From an uncultured Lachnospiraceae bacterium (GTDB taxonomy: Bacteria; Bacillota; Clostridia; Lachnospirales; Lachnospiraceae), in NCBI GenBank assembly GCA_949840915.1, contig CATKXY010000006.1, forward strand, positions 1-64,000: DNA of 64,000 nt, given 5' to 3'. Positions within the stretch are counted from its first letter, which is position 1. Every line of letters begins with the position of its first letter. The notes under the pieces are model-generated. The model saw nothing but the letters and a program-made list of their open reading frames with translations, made no database searches and had not been told where the DNA came from. The translations under genes were made by a program, and so were the position numbers. Below, piece after piece: positions 8,210-17,767 of this stretch.

Positions 8210-10084
8210 TTATTCTACCAGCTGCAGCAGTTTTCCCGCCTCCTGTGCCATGGCGGCGGACACCTGCTCGCTGTTGTTGGAGATTTCCACATTACGGTTC
8301 ACCACATCGGATATATGTTCCAGACCCTTCATGGCCTGAGATACAATGGACACGTTCCCACGCACCATATCCGATATCTTCCTGACGCTGCCGCTGGCCT
8401 TCTCGATGCCGTCGGCCATACTGTCAAACTGCTTCACCGTCTGCTCCGTAATCTTCTTCCCGTCTTCCACAGCCTGAATAGAGCTCATGATCAGCTCTCC
8501 GGTCTCCCTGGCAGCCTGAGAGCTCCGGGCAGCCAGCTCTCCCACCTGGCTTGCCACCACTGCAAAGCCCTTGCCCATCTCCCCGGCTCTGGCCGCCTCG
8601 ATGGAAGCATTTAAGGACAGCATATTGGTCTGCTGTGCAATGGCGTTGATATCTCCGATAATTTTCTCTATTTCCATGGATGTACGGCTGATTTTCTCGA
8701 TGGAAGATGCAAGCTCCTCCATCTGCTTTCTCCCGGCCATCATGTCTTGAACTGTCTGTTCTGTTGCAAGAGACACATTTGTGGACGCATCCGCGCTGGC
8801 ATTCAATTCACGCACCAGCTCTGTCATGGTATTTTTCAAATCGCTGACAACCGCCTCCTGTTCGCCGGTACCGCTGTGCATTGCGTGAGCGTTTTTGAGC
8901 GTCTCCTGAGACACACCCTCCAGCCCCGAGCAGACAGCCTTGATATTGTCGATCAGGGTCAGATTGTTTTCCACATCCAGCTTCTGCCGCTCAAGCAGTT
9001 CCTGATTCTCATTCATCTTCAGGCATATGCTCTCCACCATTTTGTTAATGCTTGCACTGAGCACCTCAAACTCCTGATTGCCCGTCTCGTTTACCGTGAC
9101 TGAGAAATTCCCGTCCGCAATCACCTTCATGGAGTCCGCAATGCGGTTGATGCCTGTCACAATGTCCCGGTCCACCATGCGATTGATCATGTAAAGCAGG
9201 AGAAAGAAAATGATGAACATGCTCACGGATACCACCAGCGTCTGGCTCCATCTCTGGCTGTAGTATTCCCTTGAGGGCATAAAGGTGCCAATCACCTGCC
9301 CGTTATACTCCTCCGTCACATAATATCCTGTCACGCCGTCCACCTTTGCACGGCCCTTCTCTGCCCCGGATATATCCAGGCCCGCCTGTGCCGCGGGCTG
9401 CCCCACAAGCTGTTGAGCCGGGTGCGCCGTGATCAGACCGGATGCCTTATCGATGGCAAATATGTACCCCGTGCTCCCGAACTCAATATCCTTTAACACC
9501 ACATCCATGGCTGTACCCTTCAGTATATTTTCCAAAACCTCCGGCCGGATACCCACCTGAACCAGACCTGAGCCGTCCCGTCTGGCCACGCCCACATACT
9601 GCATCAAAGTCCCCTCCGCCGCATTCAGCTGAGGCTCCTGTACAATTACCATCGAGGGATTGTCGATGATCTCCAGAAAAGCCGCCGACTGCTCGCCGCT
9701 TCCCATGTCAAAGCCCACATAGGCATCAATTGTGCTGTGGGTGATGATCCCCTTCGCATCGATGATATGCAGCTCATTGACCATCAGATCCTCCTTGATC
9801 TGATCCAGCTTTTTCTTGTTATTGATAACCGAGGGATCCATACGGATCATCTCCGCAAAAGCATTGGTCTTTGCCAGACTGTTTTCCCCGAGATTTTCCG
9901 TCAGATGCTCCACTTCCTCCTGATTGCTCCGGAGGCGTTCCTTGACGGCTTCCAGCTTATCATAGCTGTCCTTGGTATTCGTGCTCTTTGTCACAACGGT
10001 CTGCAGGCCGAATATGGCTACCACAGTGACAATCAGCGCTACTGCCATGTAAATACACAGGTTCTTTGTAAATACTTTCTTCAT
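8210..10084 (-). CDS. methyl-accepting chemotaxis protein (Cache sensor)
   Basis: A 624-residue chemoreceptor. A first membrane helix lies at about 11-31, a Cache-type extracellular sensor at about 40-270, a second helix at about 280-300 and a HAMP domain after it. The cytoplasmic signalling bundle has the highly conserved hairpin [18 protein letters not shown], which contacts CheA and CheW. The start has GAGAGG upstream. It lies just downstream of proA with no clear terminator between. It converges with the histidine kinase gene (41-base gap). The ligand is unknown. Confidence 0.94.
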   Translation of the reverse strand: MKKVFTKNLCIYMAVALIVTVVAIFGLQTVVTKSTNTKDSYDKLEAVKERLRSNQEEVEHLTENLGENSLAKTNAFAEMIRMDPSVINNKKKLDQIKEDLMVNELHIIDAKGIITHSTIDAYVGFDMGSGEQSAAFLEIIDNPSMVIVQEPQLNAAEGTLMQYVGVARRDGSGLVQVGIRPEVLENILKGTAMDVVLKDIEFGSTGYIFAIDKASGLITAHPAQQLVGQPAAQAGLDISGAEKGRAKVDGVTGYYVTEEYNGQVIGTFMPSREYYSQRWSQTLVVSVSMFIIFFLLLYMINRMVDRDIVTGINRIADSMKVIADGNFSVTVNETGNQEFEVLSASINKMVESICLKMNENQELLERQKLDVENNLTLIDNIKAVCSGLEGVSQETLKNAHAMHSGTGEQEAVVSDLKNTMTELVRELNASADASTNVSLATEQTVQDMMAGRKQMEELASSIEKISRTSMEIEKIIGDINAIAQQTNMLSLNASIEAARAGEMGKGFAVVASQVGELAARSSQAARETGELIMSSIQAVEDGKKITEQTVKQFDSMADGIEKASGSVRKISDMVRGNVSIVSQAMKGLEHISDVVNRNVEISNNSEQVSAAMAQEAGKLLQLVE

Positions 10085-10115
10085 AGATGTCCCTCTCTTT
10101 GTATTTCTTCATCTC

Positions 10116-11363
10116 TCAATCTCTTATATGTCCGCTTCCCACAACGGTATATTTGTAGGAGGTGAGCTCTTTCAGCCCCATGGGACCTCTGGCGTGAAGC
10201 TTCTGAGTGCTGATGCCGATCTCCGCGCCGAACCCGAATTCAAAGCCGTCCGTAAAGCGCGTGGAGGCATTCACATATACGCAGGCGGCGTCAATCTCAT
10301 TCAAAAAACGTGCCGCGGTGTCCGCATCCGCTGTGACAATACACTCGGAATGCTTCGTACCGTATTTATTAATATGGGCGATGGCGTCTTCAAGAGAGTC
10401 CACCGTCCTGATCGATATAATATAGTCCAGATACTCTTTTGCGTAGTCCTCCTCCGCTGCAGGAACACAGTCCGGGATAAGCCTGCACGCCTCTGAGTCT
10501 CCCCGCATCTCCACGTTTTTCTCCTTCAGCCGCTGTGCCAGCGCCGGCAGAAATGCATCCTTCACATCCCGATGTACCACCAGACTCTCACAGGAGTTAC
10601 ATACGCCGATGCGCTGTGTCTTTGCATTGATGATAATCTCTGCAGCCATCCCCAGGTCCGCTGCTTTGTCCACATATACATGGCAATTTCCGGTTCCCGT
10701 CTCGATGACCGGAATCGTACTGTTTTCCACAACGCTGCGAATCAGTCCTGCACCGCCTCTGGGTATCAGCACATCCACATACTGATTTAATTTCATCAGC
10801 TCTGCGGCGACACTCCGGTCCGTGTCTTCAATCAGCTGCACCGCATTCTCTGTGATGCCGCATTGACTCAGCGCTTCCCTGAGCAAACCCGTAATCGCCA
10901 TATTGGAATGAATTGCATCACTCCCCCCCTTCAAGATCACCGCATTGCCCGTCTTGAAGCATAATCCGAAAGCGTCCGCCGTCACATTGGGGCGGGACTC
11001 ATATATGATTCCTATCACCCCGAGCGGCACCCGGCGTTTCTCAATATGCAGGCCGTTTGGCCTGTCAAAACGCTCCAAAATTTCCCCTATGCAGTCAGGA
11101 AGCTCCGCAATCTGCAAAAGCCCCTCCGCCATTGCATCAATACGCGCGTCCGTGAGCCGCAGTCTGTCCAGAAGCCCCGGATGCATACCGCCCGCCTCCC
11201 CGGCGGCGATGTCTCCCGCATTGGCGGCAAGCAAATCCTCCCGGCGCTCTTTCAGAAGCTTTGCCGCCTGTCTCAGGGCACGATTTTTCTCGTCCGCCGA
11301 GGCCCGCTGCAGCTGATACTTGGCCTCCGCCGCCCGCTGTCCCATCAAAATTAAATCAGTCAT
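10116..11363 (-). CDS. proA: glutamate-5-semialdehyde dehydrogenase (gamma-glutamyl phosphate reductase)
   Basis: A 415-residue NADPH-dependent enzyme that reduces gamma-glutamyl phosphate to glutamate semialdehyde, the second step of proline synthesis. The aldehyde-dehydrogenase fold is seen in [14 protein letters not shown], and the catalytic Cys is in [11 protein letters not shown]. The length is normal. The ATG at 11363 has GGAGG six bases upstream. It is separated from proB by the 5-formyl-THF cyclo-ligase and DUF896 genes but is probably in the same transcript, all in the same direction with short gaps. Confidence 0.96.
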   Translation of the reverse strand: MTDLILMGQRAAEAKYQLQRASADEKNRALRQAAKLLKERREDLLAANAGDIAAGEAGGMHPGLLDRLRLTDARIDAMAEGLLQIAELPDCIGEILERFDRPNGLHIEKRRVPLGVIGIIYESRPNVTADAFGLCFKTGNAVILKGGSDAIHSNMAITGLLREALSQCGITENAVQLIEDTDRSVAAELMKLNQYVDVLIPRGGAGLIRSVVENSTIPVIETGTGNCHVYVDKAADLGMAAEIIINAKTQRIGVCNSCESLVVHRDVKDAFLPALAQRLKEKNVEMRGDSEACRLIPDCVPAAEEDYAKEYLDYIISIRTVDSLEDAIAHINKYGTKHSECIVTADADTAARFLNEIDAACVYVNASTRFTDGFEFGFGAEIGISTQKLHARGPMGLKELTSYKYTVVGSGHIRD

Positions 11364-11403
11364 GCTCTCCTCCTCTCGGTACCCAAAATCGATTCCATAT
11401 ATA

Positions 11404-11994
11404 TTATACACAGATCACCTGATATGGCCTGATATCCTGATCCCCACAGGGAACCTCCTCCGCCATCTGGCAGGCAAATCCCACGCCTATGGTGCGCAGC
11501 TGCAGCTTAGGCTTATCCGACAAAAAGCGGTCATAAAATCCCCGGCCATAACCCATGCGGTTCCTCATCCGGTCAAAGGCCACGCCGGGCATCAGCATCA
11601 ATACCCCGGGGACATTCCCCGGATCATACCTGTAACACTCGGTGTCCCCGGCAGGCTCTCTGATCCCTTTGTATCCGCAATGCAGTTCGCTCAGACTCCT
11701 GACCCGGTAAAACCGCAGCTCATCACCCTCCACTTTAGGAAGGTATAAGGCCTTTCCCTGCCGCAGTGTCTCCTCCAAAATCTCATCCGTATCTATCTCA
11801 CTTCCGTAAGCCGCAAATCCCAGCACCACCTCCGACAAATAATACCACTGATGCCCAAGAATGCGCTCCGCAAGCAGCACCGCCGCCTTTGTGCGCTCCG
11901 GCTCCGTAAGCTCTCCCCGAAGCTGCAGGCAGCGCCTGCGCAGTTCCTTCTTCGCAGCGTCAAGAGACGGCATATCACTCTGTTCCCTGCACAT
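11404..11994 (-). CDS. 5-formyltetrahydrofolate cyclo-ligase
   Basis: About 196 residues. The enzyme converts 5-formyl-THF to 5,10-methenyl-THF with ATP, salvaging an inhibitory folate form. Family marks are the N-terminal AAKKELRRR, the substrate region [13 protein letters not shown], and the loop [21 protein letters not shown] with the MgATP-binding residues. The ATG at 11994 lies inside the end of the DUF896 gene and has GGGGGA upstream. Another ATG at 11973 is equally possible and would give 189 residues. It is part of the proB-proA cluster and complements the folD/fhs one-carbon genes at 39-42 kb. Confidence 0.93.
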   Translation of the reverse strand: MCREQSDMPSLDAAKKELRRRCLQLRGELTEPERTKAAVLLAERILGHQWYYLSEVVLGFAAYGSEIDTDEILEETLRQGKALYLPKVEGDELRFYRVRSLSELHCGYKGIREPAGDTECYRYDPGNVPGVLMLMPGVAFDRMRNRMGYGRGFYDRFLSDKPKLQLRTIGVGFACQMAEEVPCGDQDIRPYQVICV

Positions 11995-12208
11995 GCTTTC
12001 CCCCGTATTTTTCTCCCAGATTCTCCACGGTACCATCCTCCCGCTGAATACTGATATTGTCAAGCTGTGCCTTCAGATTGCCTCGCACACTTTCCACATA
12101 TTCCTTTCGGAGCCTTGCCTGCTCAGCCCGCTCCTCCTCTGAAAGTCCCGTATCCTGAGACTTGTGATATAGCTCGTTTATGCGCTTTATGCGCTCGTCC
12201 ATGGTCAT
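11975..12208 (-). CDS. DUF896 (YnzC-like) small protein
   Basis: A 77-residue protein with the DUF896 pattern: RINELYHKSQ, then LSEEERAEQARLRKEY, and a basic/acidic tail. Members are small helical-hairpin proteins of unproved function; the B. subtilis one is named YnzC. The start at 12208 has GGGGGG six bases upstream. It overlaps the cyclo-ligase gene downstream and sits 42 bases after proB. Confidence 0.9.
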   Translation of the reverse strand: MTMDERIKRINELYHKSQDTGLSEEERAEQARLRKEYVESVRGNLKAQLDNISIQREDGTVENLGEKYGGKHVQGTE

Positions 12209-12250
12209 ATGCTACCCCCCTGTACCATTGGTTAAAACATCTGTCCGCTC

Positions 12251-13120
12251 TTATGTATTATGTAAATGCTCCACAAAGCTGGGCAGATCAAAGCCCTCGT
12301 CGGGATGTGCCACAAACAGCGTCCCCCTGTTTTCCCCTGCCAGAATCTCATGCAGCACCCCGATATCACTGCTGTTCGCAATCACCATGTCCACATTGGA
12401 CCTGGTTGCGATCCTTGCAGCGATCATCTTGGTATTCATGCCGCCGGTCCCCACATCGCTCCCGGTACTCCCTTTACCCATGTCCATGAGCTCATCCGTG
12501 AGCTCATCCACCTGCTCGATAAACCGGGCATTGGGATTCTTTCTGGGATCGTCGGTATACAGACCGTCGATATCCGACAAAAGGATCAGCATATCCGCAT
12601 TCACCAGAGCCGCCACAATCGCCGAGAGGGTATCGTTGTCACCGATCTCAATCTCGTAAGTGGCAACCGTGTCATTTTCATTTACTATGGGAATAGCCCC
12701 CAGTTTCAAAAGCTCTCTGAAGGTGTTCTGTGCATTGTAGCGGTTTAAACTGTCGACAATGGTATTCTTGGTCATCAGAATCTGGGCCGCCACCTGATTG
12801 TATTCTGCGAACAGCTTTTGATAAGTGGTCATCAGTCTGGCCTGTCCGATGGCGGAACATGCCTGCTTGACGGCCAAAGCCTCGGCTTCCGTCTGAGCGC
12901 AGATGTCCTTGATATGCACAGTCTTTTTACCCGCGGCGATGGCGCCTGAGGTAACGAGCACCACTTCCCTGCCCTGATTGCGGATATCGCACAGCTCCCG
13001 CACCAGCTTTTCCATGCGGATATAATCCATATCTCCTGTCTCCACATGCTGAAGCGAGGAGGAACCGATCTTCACAACAATTCTCTTTTTATCCCTCATA
13101 CGTTCACGAAGCTGACTCAT
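12251..13120 (-). CDS. proB: glutamate 5-kinase, short form without PUA domain
   Basis: A 289-residue amino-acid kinase that phosphorylates glutamate on the gamma-carboxyl, the first step of proline synthesis. VVKIGSSSL begins the fold, VTSGAIAAG and IVNENDTVA bind substrate, and LLSDIDGLYTDDPR with GTGGMNTK bind nucleotide. The protein ends after the kinase domain. The C-terminal PUA domain of the E. coli enzyme (367 residues) is absent, a form found in several Firmicutes. The ATG at 13120 has GGAGAG upstream and overlaps the preceding gene by 17 bases. Confidence 0.96.
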   Translation of the reverse strand: MSQLRERMRDKKRIVVKIGSSSLQHVETGDMDYIRMEKLVRELCDIRNQGREVVLVTSGAIAAGKKTVHIKDICAQTEAEALAVKQACSAIGQARLMTTYQKLFAEYNQVAAQILMTKNTIVDSLNRYNAQNTFRELLKLGAIPIVNENDTVATYEIEIGDNDTLSAIVAALVNADMLILLSDIDGLYTDDPRKNPNARFIEQVDELTDELMDMGKGSTGSDVGTGGMNTKMIAARIATRSNVDMVIANSSDIGVLHEILAGENRGTLFVAHPDEGFDLPSFVEHLHNT

Positions 13121-13880
13121 CACTGTGCTCTCCCCTGTCCGCTCTTACAAACATCCATATAAAACCTGTCACACCCAACACGAAAATAAAAATAGAAATA
13201 AACTGTGAGGTGGACAGCATACCGATCTCTCCCCGGTAGTCATTGCGCAGAAACTCCACGCAGAATCTCCCCACACTGTAGAGTATGAGATACAGGAATC
13301 CCACGGTTCCCTGTTTCCTGGGCTTTCTCGCATACCAAAACAACAGACCCGCGATGGCAAACATTCCCGCCGCAGAAATCAACTGCGTGGGAATCAGCCG
13401 AACGCCGTTTGGCGCATAGTCCGAATTGTGAAAAACTACGCCAAAGACGGAATCCGTCTCCCGCCCGTAACAGCAGCCCGCCATGAAGCAGCCCAGTCTG
13501 CCGAAGCCCTGCGTCACGGCCACCGAGGGCAGCACAATATCAAAATAGTCCAGAAATACCAGCTTTCTCAGACGACTCCACAGGTATCCTGCCAGCACGC
13601 CCAAAATGATTCCGCCATACACCACAAAACCATTGGATCTTAGCAGGCTTAAGGGGTCCTTTACAAACTCCCTCCACTCCACGATACAGAACATAAGCTT
13701 GGCTCCCACAAAACCCATCAGGGCACAGCATATCGTCAGATTAAAAATTTCGTCGGGATCGAGTCCGCGCTTCTTTGCTCTGGCCTCACCGATAAACAGG
13801 GCCGCAAAAATGCCGATCACGATCAACACCCCGTAAGAATGTATGGTGATGGGGCCAATGGTCAAAATATCATTATACAT
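13104..13880 (-). CDS. prolipoprotein diacylglyceryl transferase family protein with divergent signature
   Basis: A 258-residue, seven-helix membrane protein of the Lgt family, which transfers diacylglycerol from phosphatidylglycerol to the lipobox Cys of prolipoproteins. The overall fold pattern is clear, from TIGPITIHSYGVLI to the C-terminal RFCVEFLRND. The family signature is changed, however. Where canonical Lgt has G-R-x-G-N-F-x-N-x-E-x-x-G, this one has GRLGCFMAGCCYG, replacing both Asn and the Glu. The usual HGG before it reads YGG. So it may be a paralogue rather than the housekeeping Lgt. The ATG at 13880 is chosen because upstream sequence lies inside the preceding gene; its ribosome binding site is weak. 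It overlaps proB. Confidence 0.82.
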   Translation of the reverse strand: MYNDILTIGPITIHSYGVLIVIGIFAALFIGEARAKKRGLDPDEIFNLTICCALMGFVGAKLMFCIVEWREFVKDPLSLLRSNGFVVYGGIILGVLAGYLWSRLRKLVFLDYFDIVLPSVAVTQGFGRLGCFMAGCCYGRETDSVFGVVFHNSDYAPNGVRLIPTQLISAAGMFAIAGLLFWYARKPRKQGTVGFLYLILYSVGRFCVEFLRNDYRGEIGMLSTSQFISIFIFVLGVTGFIWMFVRADRGEHSDESAS

Positions 13881-13902
13881 ACTTTCGTCTATTCCTCTCC
13901 GC

Positions 13903-15609
13903 TTATTCCGTTTTCTGCGGGGCATAAACCGCCGCAAGCTGCTCTGCCACCAGGAGACCATCCATGGCGGCGGAGGTGATTCCTCCCGCATAACCTGCGC
14001 CCTCTCCGCAGGGGTACAAGCCCCTCACCTGAGACTGCAGTGTCTCGTCCCTGTGAATACGAAGCGGCGAGGAAGTCCGGCTCTCCACACCGGAGAGTAT
14101 GACATCCGGCCTGTCAAAGCCAGGAATCTGCCGGCCAAACCGTTCCATGCCCTGCACAAAAGCCCGGCTGCACGCACATGGCAAAAGTCCGCTCAGATCT
14201 GCCCACTCTCCCGATCCTTTGTGCTCAGGAAAAACCTCATTGTCTGCATTATCCCCTAAAACCATGCCCGTGTCAACCTCTATCACAGGAAACAGCTCCT
14301 TCTGAGACCTGCCCTGCTCCACACAGGCCTTGAATACGCCGTACCTCTGCATGGGAATTTTTCCCGCAGCGAGCCGGAATGCGCGCTCTTCCAGTCTCTT
14401 TTGAAATTCCACGCCTGCGAGGGCACCCTCAGCGTCATAATCCTTTGGCGTAACCGCCACGATCACCGCCGAGTTGGCGTTCCTGCCGTTTCGTCCGCTA
14501 TAGCTCATGCCGTTTACGGCAAGCCTTCCCTGTTCCGAGGAAGCGTTGACCACATATCCTCCGGGACACATGCAAAACGAATAGACACCTCTGCCATCCT
14601 CCGCCTGCGCTGTCAGCTTGTAGGCGGCCGCCCCGAAATCCCCCGCGCCGGCCGTTCCGTACTGGCTCCTGTTTATGAGCTCCTGAGGATGCTCCACACG
14701 CAGTCCCACGGCAAAGGACTTTGCCTCCATGGGAATCTGTTTTCGATACAGCATCTCAAAGGTATCTCTGGCGCTGTGTCCCACGGCCAGCACCAGCTGC
14801 TCACAGGGCAGGAAGGTCTTATGATTGATCTCCACTCCCTGTACTCTGCCGTCCCGGATCTCCACATCCGTCACCTGACTGCCAAAATGCACCTGGCCGC
14901 CCTGTTCCAGAATCTTCTCCCGCATGCGCCTCACTACACGGCTCAATACATCCGTCCCCAGATGCGGTTTTGCCTCAAACAGAATCTCCTCCCTGGCGCC
15001 GCAGTCCACAAAGGCCTGCAGTACCGCTTTATTGCGGCCCTTTTTGTCCTTCACCAGCGTGTTTAATTTACCGTCGGAAAAAGTTCCCGCGCCCCCCTCT
15101 CCAAACTGCACATTGGAATCAGGCTCCAGGATACCCGTCTCCCAGAACCGCTTCACATCCTGCTCCCGCTCCTCCACACACTTCCCGCGCTCCAGAAGAA
15201 CCGGGCAGTATCCGTGAAGCGCCAGGAAATAGCCGCAGAACAGTCCGGCGGGACCCGTCCCCACAATGACGATGGGGTGCCGCAGCTTTTGTGAACCGCT
15301 CTTCGGAAATTGATAGACAAGCGGCTTTACAGAAGCGATCTGCACACTGCCCCCCCGGCCCCGAAGCCTTTGCAGAAGCTTTTCCTCCCGTTCCAGATAC
15401 AGTTCCAGCGTATAGCTGTAAAATAGATCGGGCTTCTTTCTTGCGTCCAGGGATTCCCTGCAGATATCCAATCTCAGGATGCTCTCCCCGGGAACGCGCA
15501 GAAGAGCCGCGGCCCGGGTCGTTAACAGCCGCCGCAGTCCCGGCGTCCCCCCGCGCTTCGCCTCATGTACCTCTTCGCTTTTTATTTTTAACTGATTGAT
15601 CCGTATCAT
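13903..15609 (-). CDS. NAD(P)/FAD-dependent dehydrogenase, COG2509-like
   Basis: A 568-residue flavoprotein. An N-terminal domain of about 100 residues precedes the FAD-binding Rossmann motif VIVGTGPAGLFCGYFLALHG, and a second FAD region at the C-terminus reads YPCGEGAGYAGGITSAAMDG. The stretch NVQFGEGGAGTFSDGKLNT is characteristic of this uncharacterised dehydrogenase family, common in Firmicutes. The substrate is unknown. It is followed at short spacing by the Lgt-like gene and preceded by a second flavoprotein gene. Confidence 0.88.
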   Translation of the reverse strand: MIRINQLKIKSEEVHEAKRGGTPGLRRLLTTRAAALLRVPGESILRLDICRESLDARKKPDLFYSYTLELYLEREEKLLQRLRGRGGSVQIASVKPLVYQFPKSGSQKLRHPIVIVGTGPAGLFCGYFLALHGYCPVLLERGKCVEEREQDVKRFWETGILEPDSNVQFGEGGAGTFSDGKLNTLVKDKKGRNKAVLQAFVDCGAREEILFEAKPHLGTDVLSRVVRRMREKILEQGGQVHFGSQVTDVEIRDGRVQGVEINHKTFLPCEQLVLAVGHSARDTFEMLYRKQIPMEAKSFAVGLRVEHPQELINRSQYGTAGAGDFGAAAYKLTAQAEDGRGVYSFCMCPGGYVVNASSEQGRLAVNGMSYSGRNGRNANSAVIVAVTPKDYDAEGALAGVEFQKRLEERAFRLAAGKIPMQRYGVFKACVEQGRSQKELFPVIEVDTGMVLGDNADNEVFPEHKGSGEWADLSGLLPCACSRAFVQGMERFGRQIPGFDRPDVILSGVESRTSSPLRIHRDETLQSQVRGLYPCGEGAGYAGGITSAAMDGLLVAEQLAAVYAPQKTE

Positions 15610-15649
15610 ATAAATTTCCTTTATGTATTCTCTGCAATCCGATCACAGC

Positions 15650-16876
15650 TTATGTCTGCTGCGCCGCGGCTTTTCCCGCCAGATGTCCGCTGCACCATGC
15701 CCAGTGCAGATTATATCCGCCGCATCTGCCGTCCACATCCAGTATCTCTCCCGCAAAAAACAGCCCGGGCACAAGCAGCGATTCCATATTGCGCCCCACC
15801 TGGGCTGTATTTACGCCCCCGGCACACACCTGCGCATTGTCAAAGGAATTGCTCCCTGTCACATGCAGTCTCCAGTCCCGGCACAGCCCGAACACTCTGT
15901 CTGTCTTTGCGCTCTCCACCCGGGAGATGGGCATATCCCGTCTGATTCCTGCCAGCTTCATAAACAAAAGCATCAGTTTCTTGTTCAAAATACCCGTAAA
16001 AAACTCTTCTGCAGTCCTGTCCGTCTGCAAAAGCTTCCGTCCGGCACAAAGCCCCGCAAAATCCTCCTCGCTGTAATCCGGCAGCAGATTCACCGCCAGC
16101 TCTGCCTCGGAACCATTCCCCCGCTCCCGCAGCAAAGCATTGATCCTGCGGCTCATCTGAAAGACCGGAATGCCGGAGATTCCATAGTCTGTAAGCTGCA
16201 GTTCCCCCCGCTCCTCCGCGGCACCGGACGTTTCGCGGATCACTGCCTCCGCGCGCACACCGGCCACCTCCTTCAGCCAGGACTCCCTGCACCGAAGCTG
16301 TACCAGCGCTGGCATCACCGGAACGATTGCATGTCCCAAATCCCCGGCCAGACGGTAGCCGCTGCCGTCCGATCCCGTCTTGGGCGCCGCCTTGCTGCCG
16401 CAGGCCAGAATCACCCTGTCAAATCGATAAATCCGATTCCCCGCAGATACCGCAAAGCTTCCTTTCTCCCTGCTCACGGCATCCGCTCTGCACTCCGTCA
16501 CCGTCTCTACTCCCAGCGACCGCAGCTCAGACCGCAGCACGTCCAGCACGGCCGACGCCTGCTCCGCCATCGGATAGAGATAACCGTTTCGCTCTTTCAC
16601 CAAAAGCCCCATGCCGCGGAAGAAACGTATGGTCTCCTCACTGTCAAAACGCGACAGACAGTCGGAGATCCAATCTCTGTCCGCGCCATAGTAGGCATCC
16701 GCAGACAAGTCCAAATTCCCGAGATTGCATTTCCCGTTTCCCGTGGACAACAGCTTTCTGCCCACACGCTCTCCGCCCTCGAGAAGCGTCACCGCCGCTC
16801 CCTCCCGGGCCGCAGTGATAGCCGCCGTCATCCCGGCTGCCCCGCCTCCGATCACTCCGATCTGCATTCGTCTCAT
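15650..16876 (-). CDS. HI0933/YhiN-family flavoprotein
   Basis: A 408-residue protein beginning with an FAD-binding motif, IGVIGGGAAGMTAAITAA, followed by the family stretch GRKLLSTGNGKCNLGN and ending GGYNLHWAWCSGHLAGKAAA. These identify the HI0933 (YhiN) family of putative FAD-dependent oxidoreductases, whose reaction is not established. It is 40 bases upstream of the COG2509-like flavoprotein gene, so two flavin enzymes are probably co-transcribed. Confidence 0.9.
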   Translation of the reverse strand: MRRMQIGVIGGGAAGMTAAITAAREGAAVTLLEGGERVGRKLLSTGNGKCNLGNLDLSADAYYGADRDWISDCLSRFDSEETIRFFRGMGLLVKERNGYLYPMAEQASAVLDVLRSELRSLGVETVTECRADAVSREKGSFAVSAGNRIYRFDRVILACGSKAAPKTGSDGSGYRLAGDLGHAIVPVMPALVQLRCRESWLKEVAGVRAEAVIRETSGAAEERGELQLTDYGISGIPVFQMSRRINALLRERGNGSEAELAVNLLPDYSEEDFAGLCAGRKLLQTDRTAEEFFTGILNKKLMLLFMKLAGIRRDMPISRVESAKTDRVFGLCRDWRLHVTGSNSFDNAQVCAGGVNTAQVGRNMESLLVPGLFFAGEILDVDGRCGGYNLHWAWCSGHLAGKAAAQQT

Positions 16877-16908
16877 TCCAGCATCCTCCTGCCTTCCTCT
16901 ACGCTGAT

Positions 16909-17697
16909 CTAACTGGAATAGGTCTCCAGAAAATTATATAGATTCTTTTCTTCCTCCATGTAGAGCATATCCATAATCTCAAGCTGCAGCTCCTCCGGCA
17001 GAGACTCCAGCATAATTCCCGTATTGATATAGACTGTCTCCTGATCTTCCAGATAGACGATCACCTCATGATTCTGCACCGCCAGATAAAAGCCCTCTCC
17101 CGGCTGCACATATTGATAGTTCATACGAACCACCACCCGCTCTCTGGAAAAGGACAGCACTTCCAGATTGACAAACCCACGCTCAAGCTCCGACAATGGC
17201 GGAAAGCTTCCGTAATTTTCCATGGCTGCCAGAAACTGCTCTCTGTCCATCCCCACATACTGACTGGGAAGTCTCCAACTGGTCTCCACCTCCGTGTCCC
17301 GCAGGATATCCGTCTCAAGCAGCACATACTCCGTGTCCGCAGCAAGCGTCTCCCGCACGGCACTCACCTGCAAAAGCTCGTCCTCTCCGTCGCCCTGCAG
17401 GTAATCCTCCTCCACGCCTCCCGGGCCGTCCGCGTGCGCTCCCGATACCATGCCATGTGCGTTCACCCCGGATTTATCCGAGTCATAAACCTTTGTTTCC
17501 TGCCCGCCCGAATCATCCTCCCCGGGTACGTCACCCCGGACTTCAGTCCGCTGAGCCGCCTGCGCGCCTTCGTCAGTGCTGCCCGGATAACCCGGATAGA
17601 AAAAGCGAGAGGCCTCCACGCCTCCCCAAAAGCCCAAAAACAGCATGATCACCGGATAAATAAAGAATAAGCCGATACCCTTTAAAACTTTCATCAT
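16909..17697 (-). CDS. single-pass membrane protein with BofC-like C-terminal region
   Basis: About 262 residues: a membrane helix near the N-terminus (FFIYPVIMLFLGFWGG), a low-complexity acidic/Gly linker of about 80 residues, then a folded C-terminal half. That half has the pattern LLETDILRD, later LERGFVNLEVLSFS, and the ending EVIVYLEDQETVYINTG with SLPEELQ. The last part resembles the C-terminal domain of BofC (forespore protease regulator), but this is a judgement by eye and no function should be assumed. ATG 17697 has GGGAG nine bases upstream, and a TATAAT box at 17750-17755 gives it its own promoter. Confidence 0.65.
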   Translation of the reverse strand: MMKVLKGIGLFFIYPVIMLFLGFWGGVEASRFFYPGYPGSTDEGAQAAQRTEVRGDVPGEDDSGGQETKVYDSDKSGVNAHGMVSGAHADGPGGVEEDYLQGDGEDELLQVSAVRETLAADTEYVLLETDILRDTEVETSWRLPSQYVGMDREQFLAAMENYGSFPPLSELERGFVNLEVLSFSRERVVVRMNYQYVQPGEGFYLAVQNHEVIVYLEDQETVYINTGIMLESLPEELQLEIMDMLYMEEEKNLYNFLETYSS

Positions 17698-17749
17698 CCT
17701 CACCTGCTCCCGCATGTTTTGGAATAAAGTATCGGCCGTTCCCATGAAA

Positions 17750-17755
17750 ATTATA
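17750..17755 (-). promoter_or_regulatory. extended -10 promoter before the BofC-like gene
   Basis: The minus strand reads TGGTATAAT, a perfect TATAAT with TGn extension. The start of transcription would be near 17742, so an in-frame ATG at 17745 is too early and the start at 17697 is favoured. The promoter sits in the 70-base gap after the flippase gene. Confidence 0.5.
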
Positions 17756-17767
17756 CCATATATGCAC

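Noticed and set aside
15623..16912. A 429-codon open frame on the plus strand
   Set aside because: It lies exactly opposite the HI0933-family flavoprotein gene, has low-complexity His/Arg/Pro-rich translation and no ribosome binding site; it is a shadow of GC-rich coding sequence.
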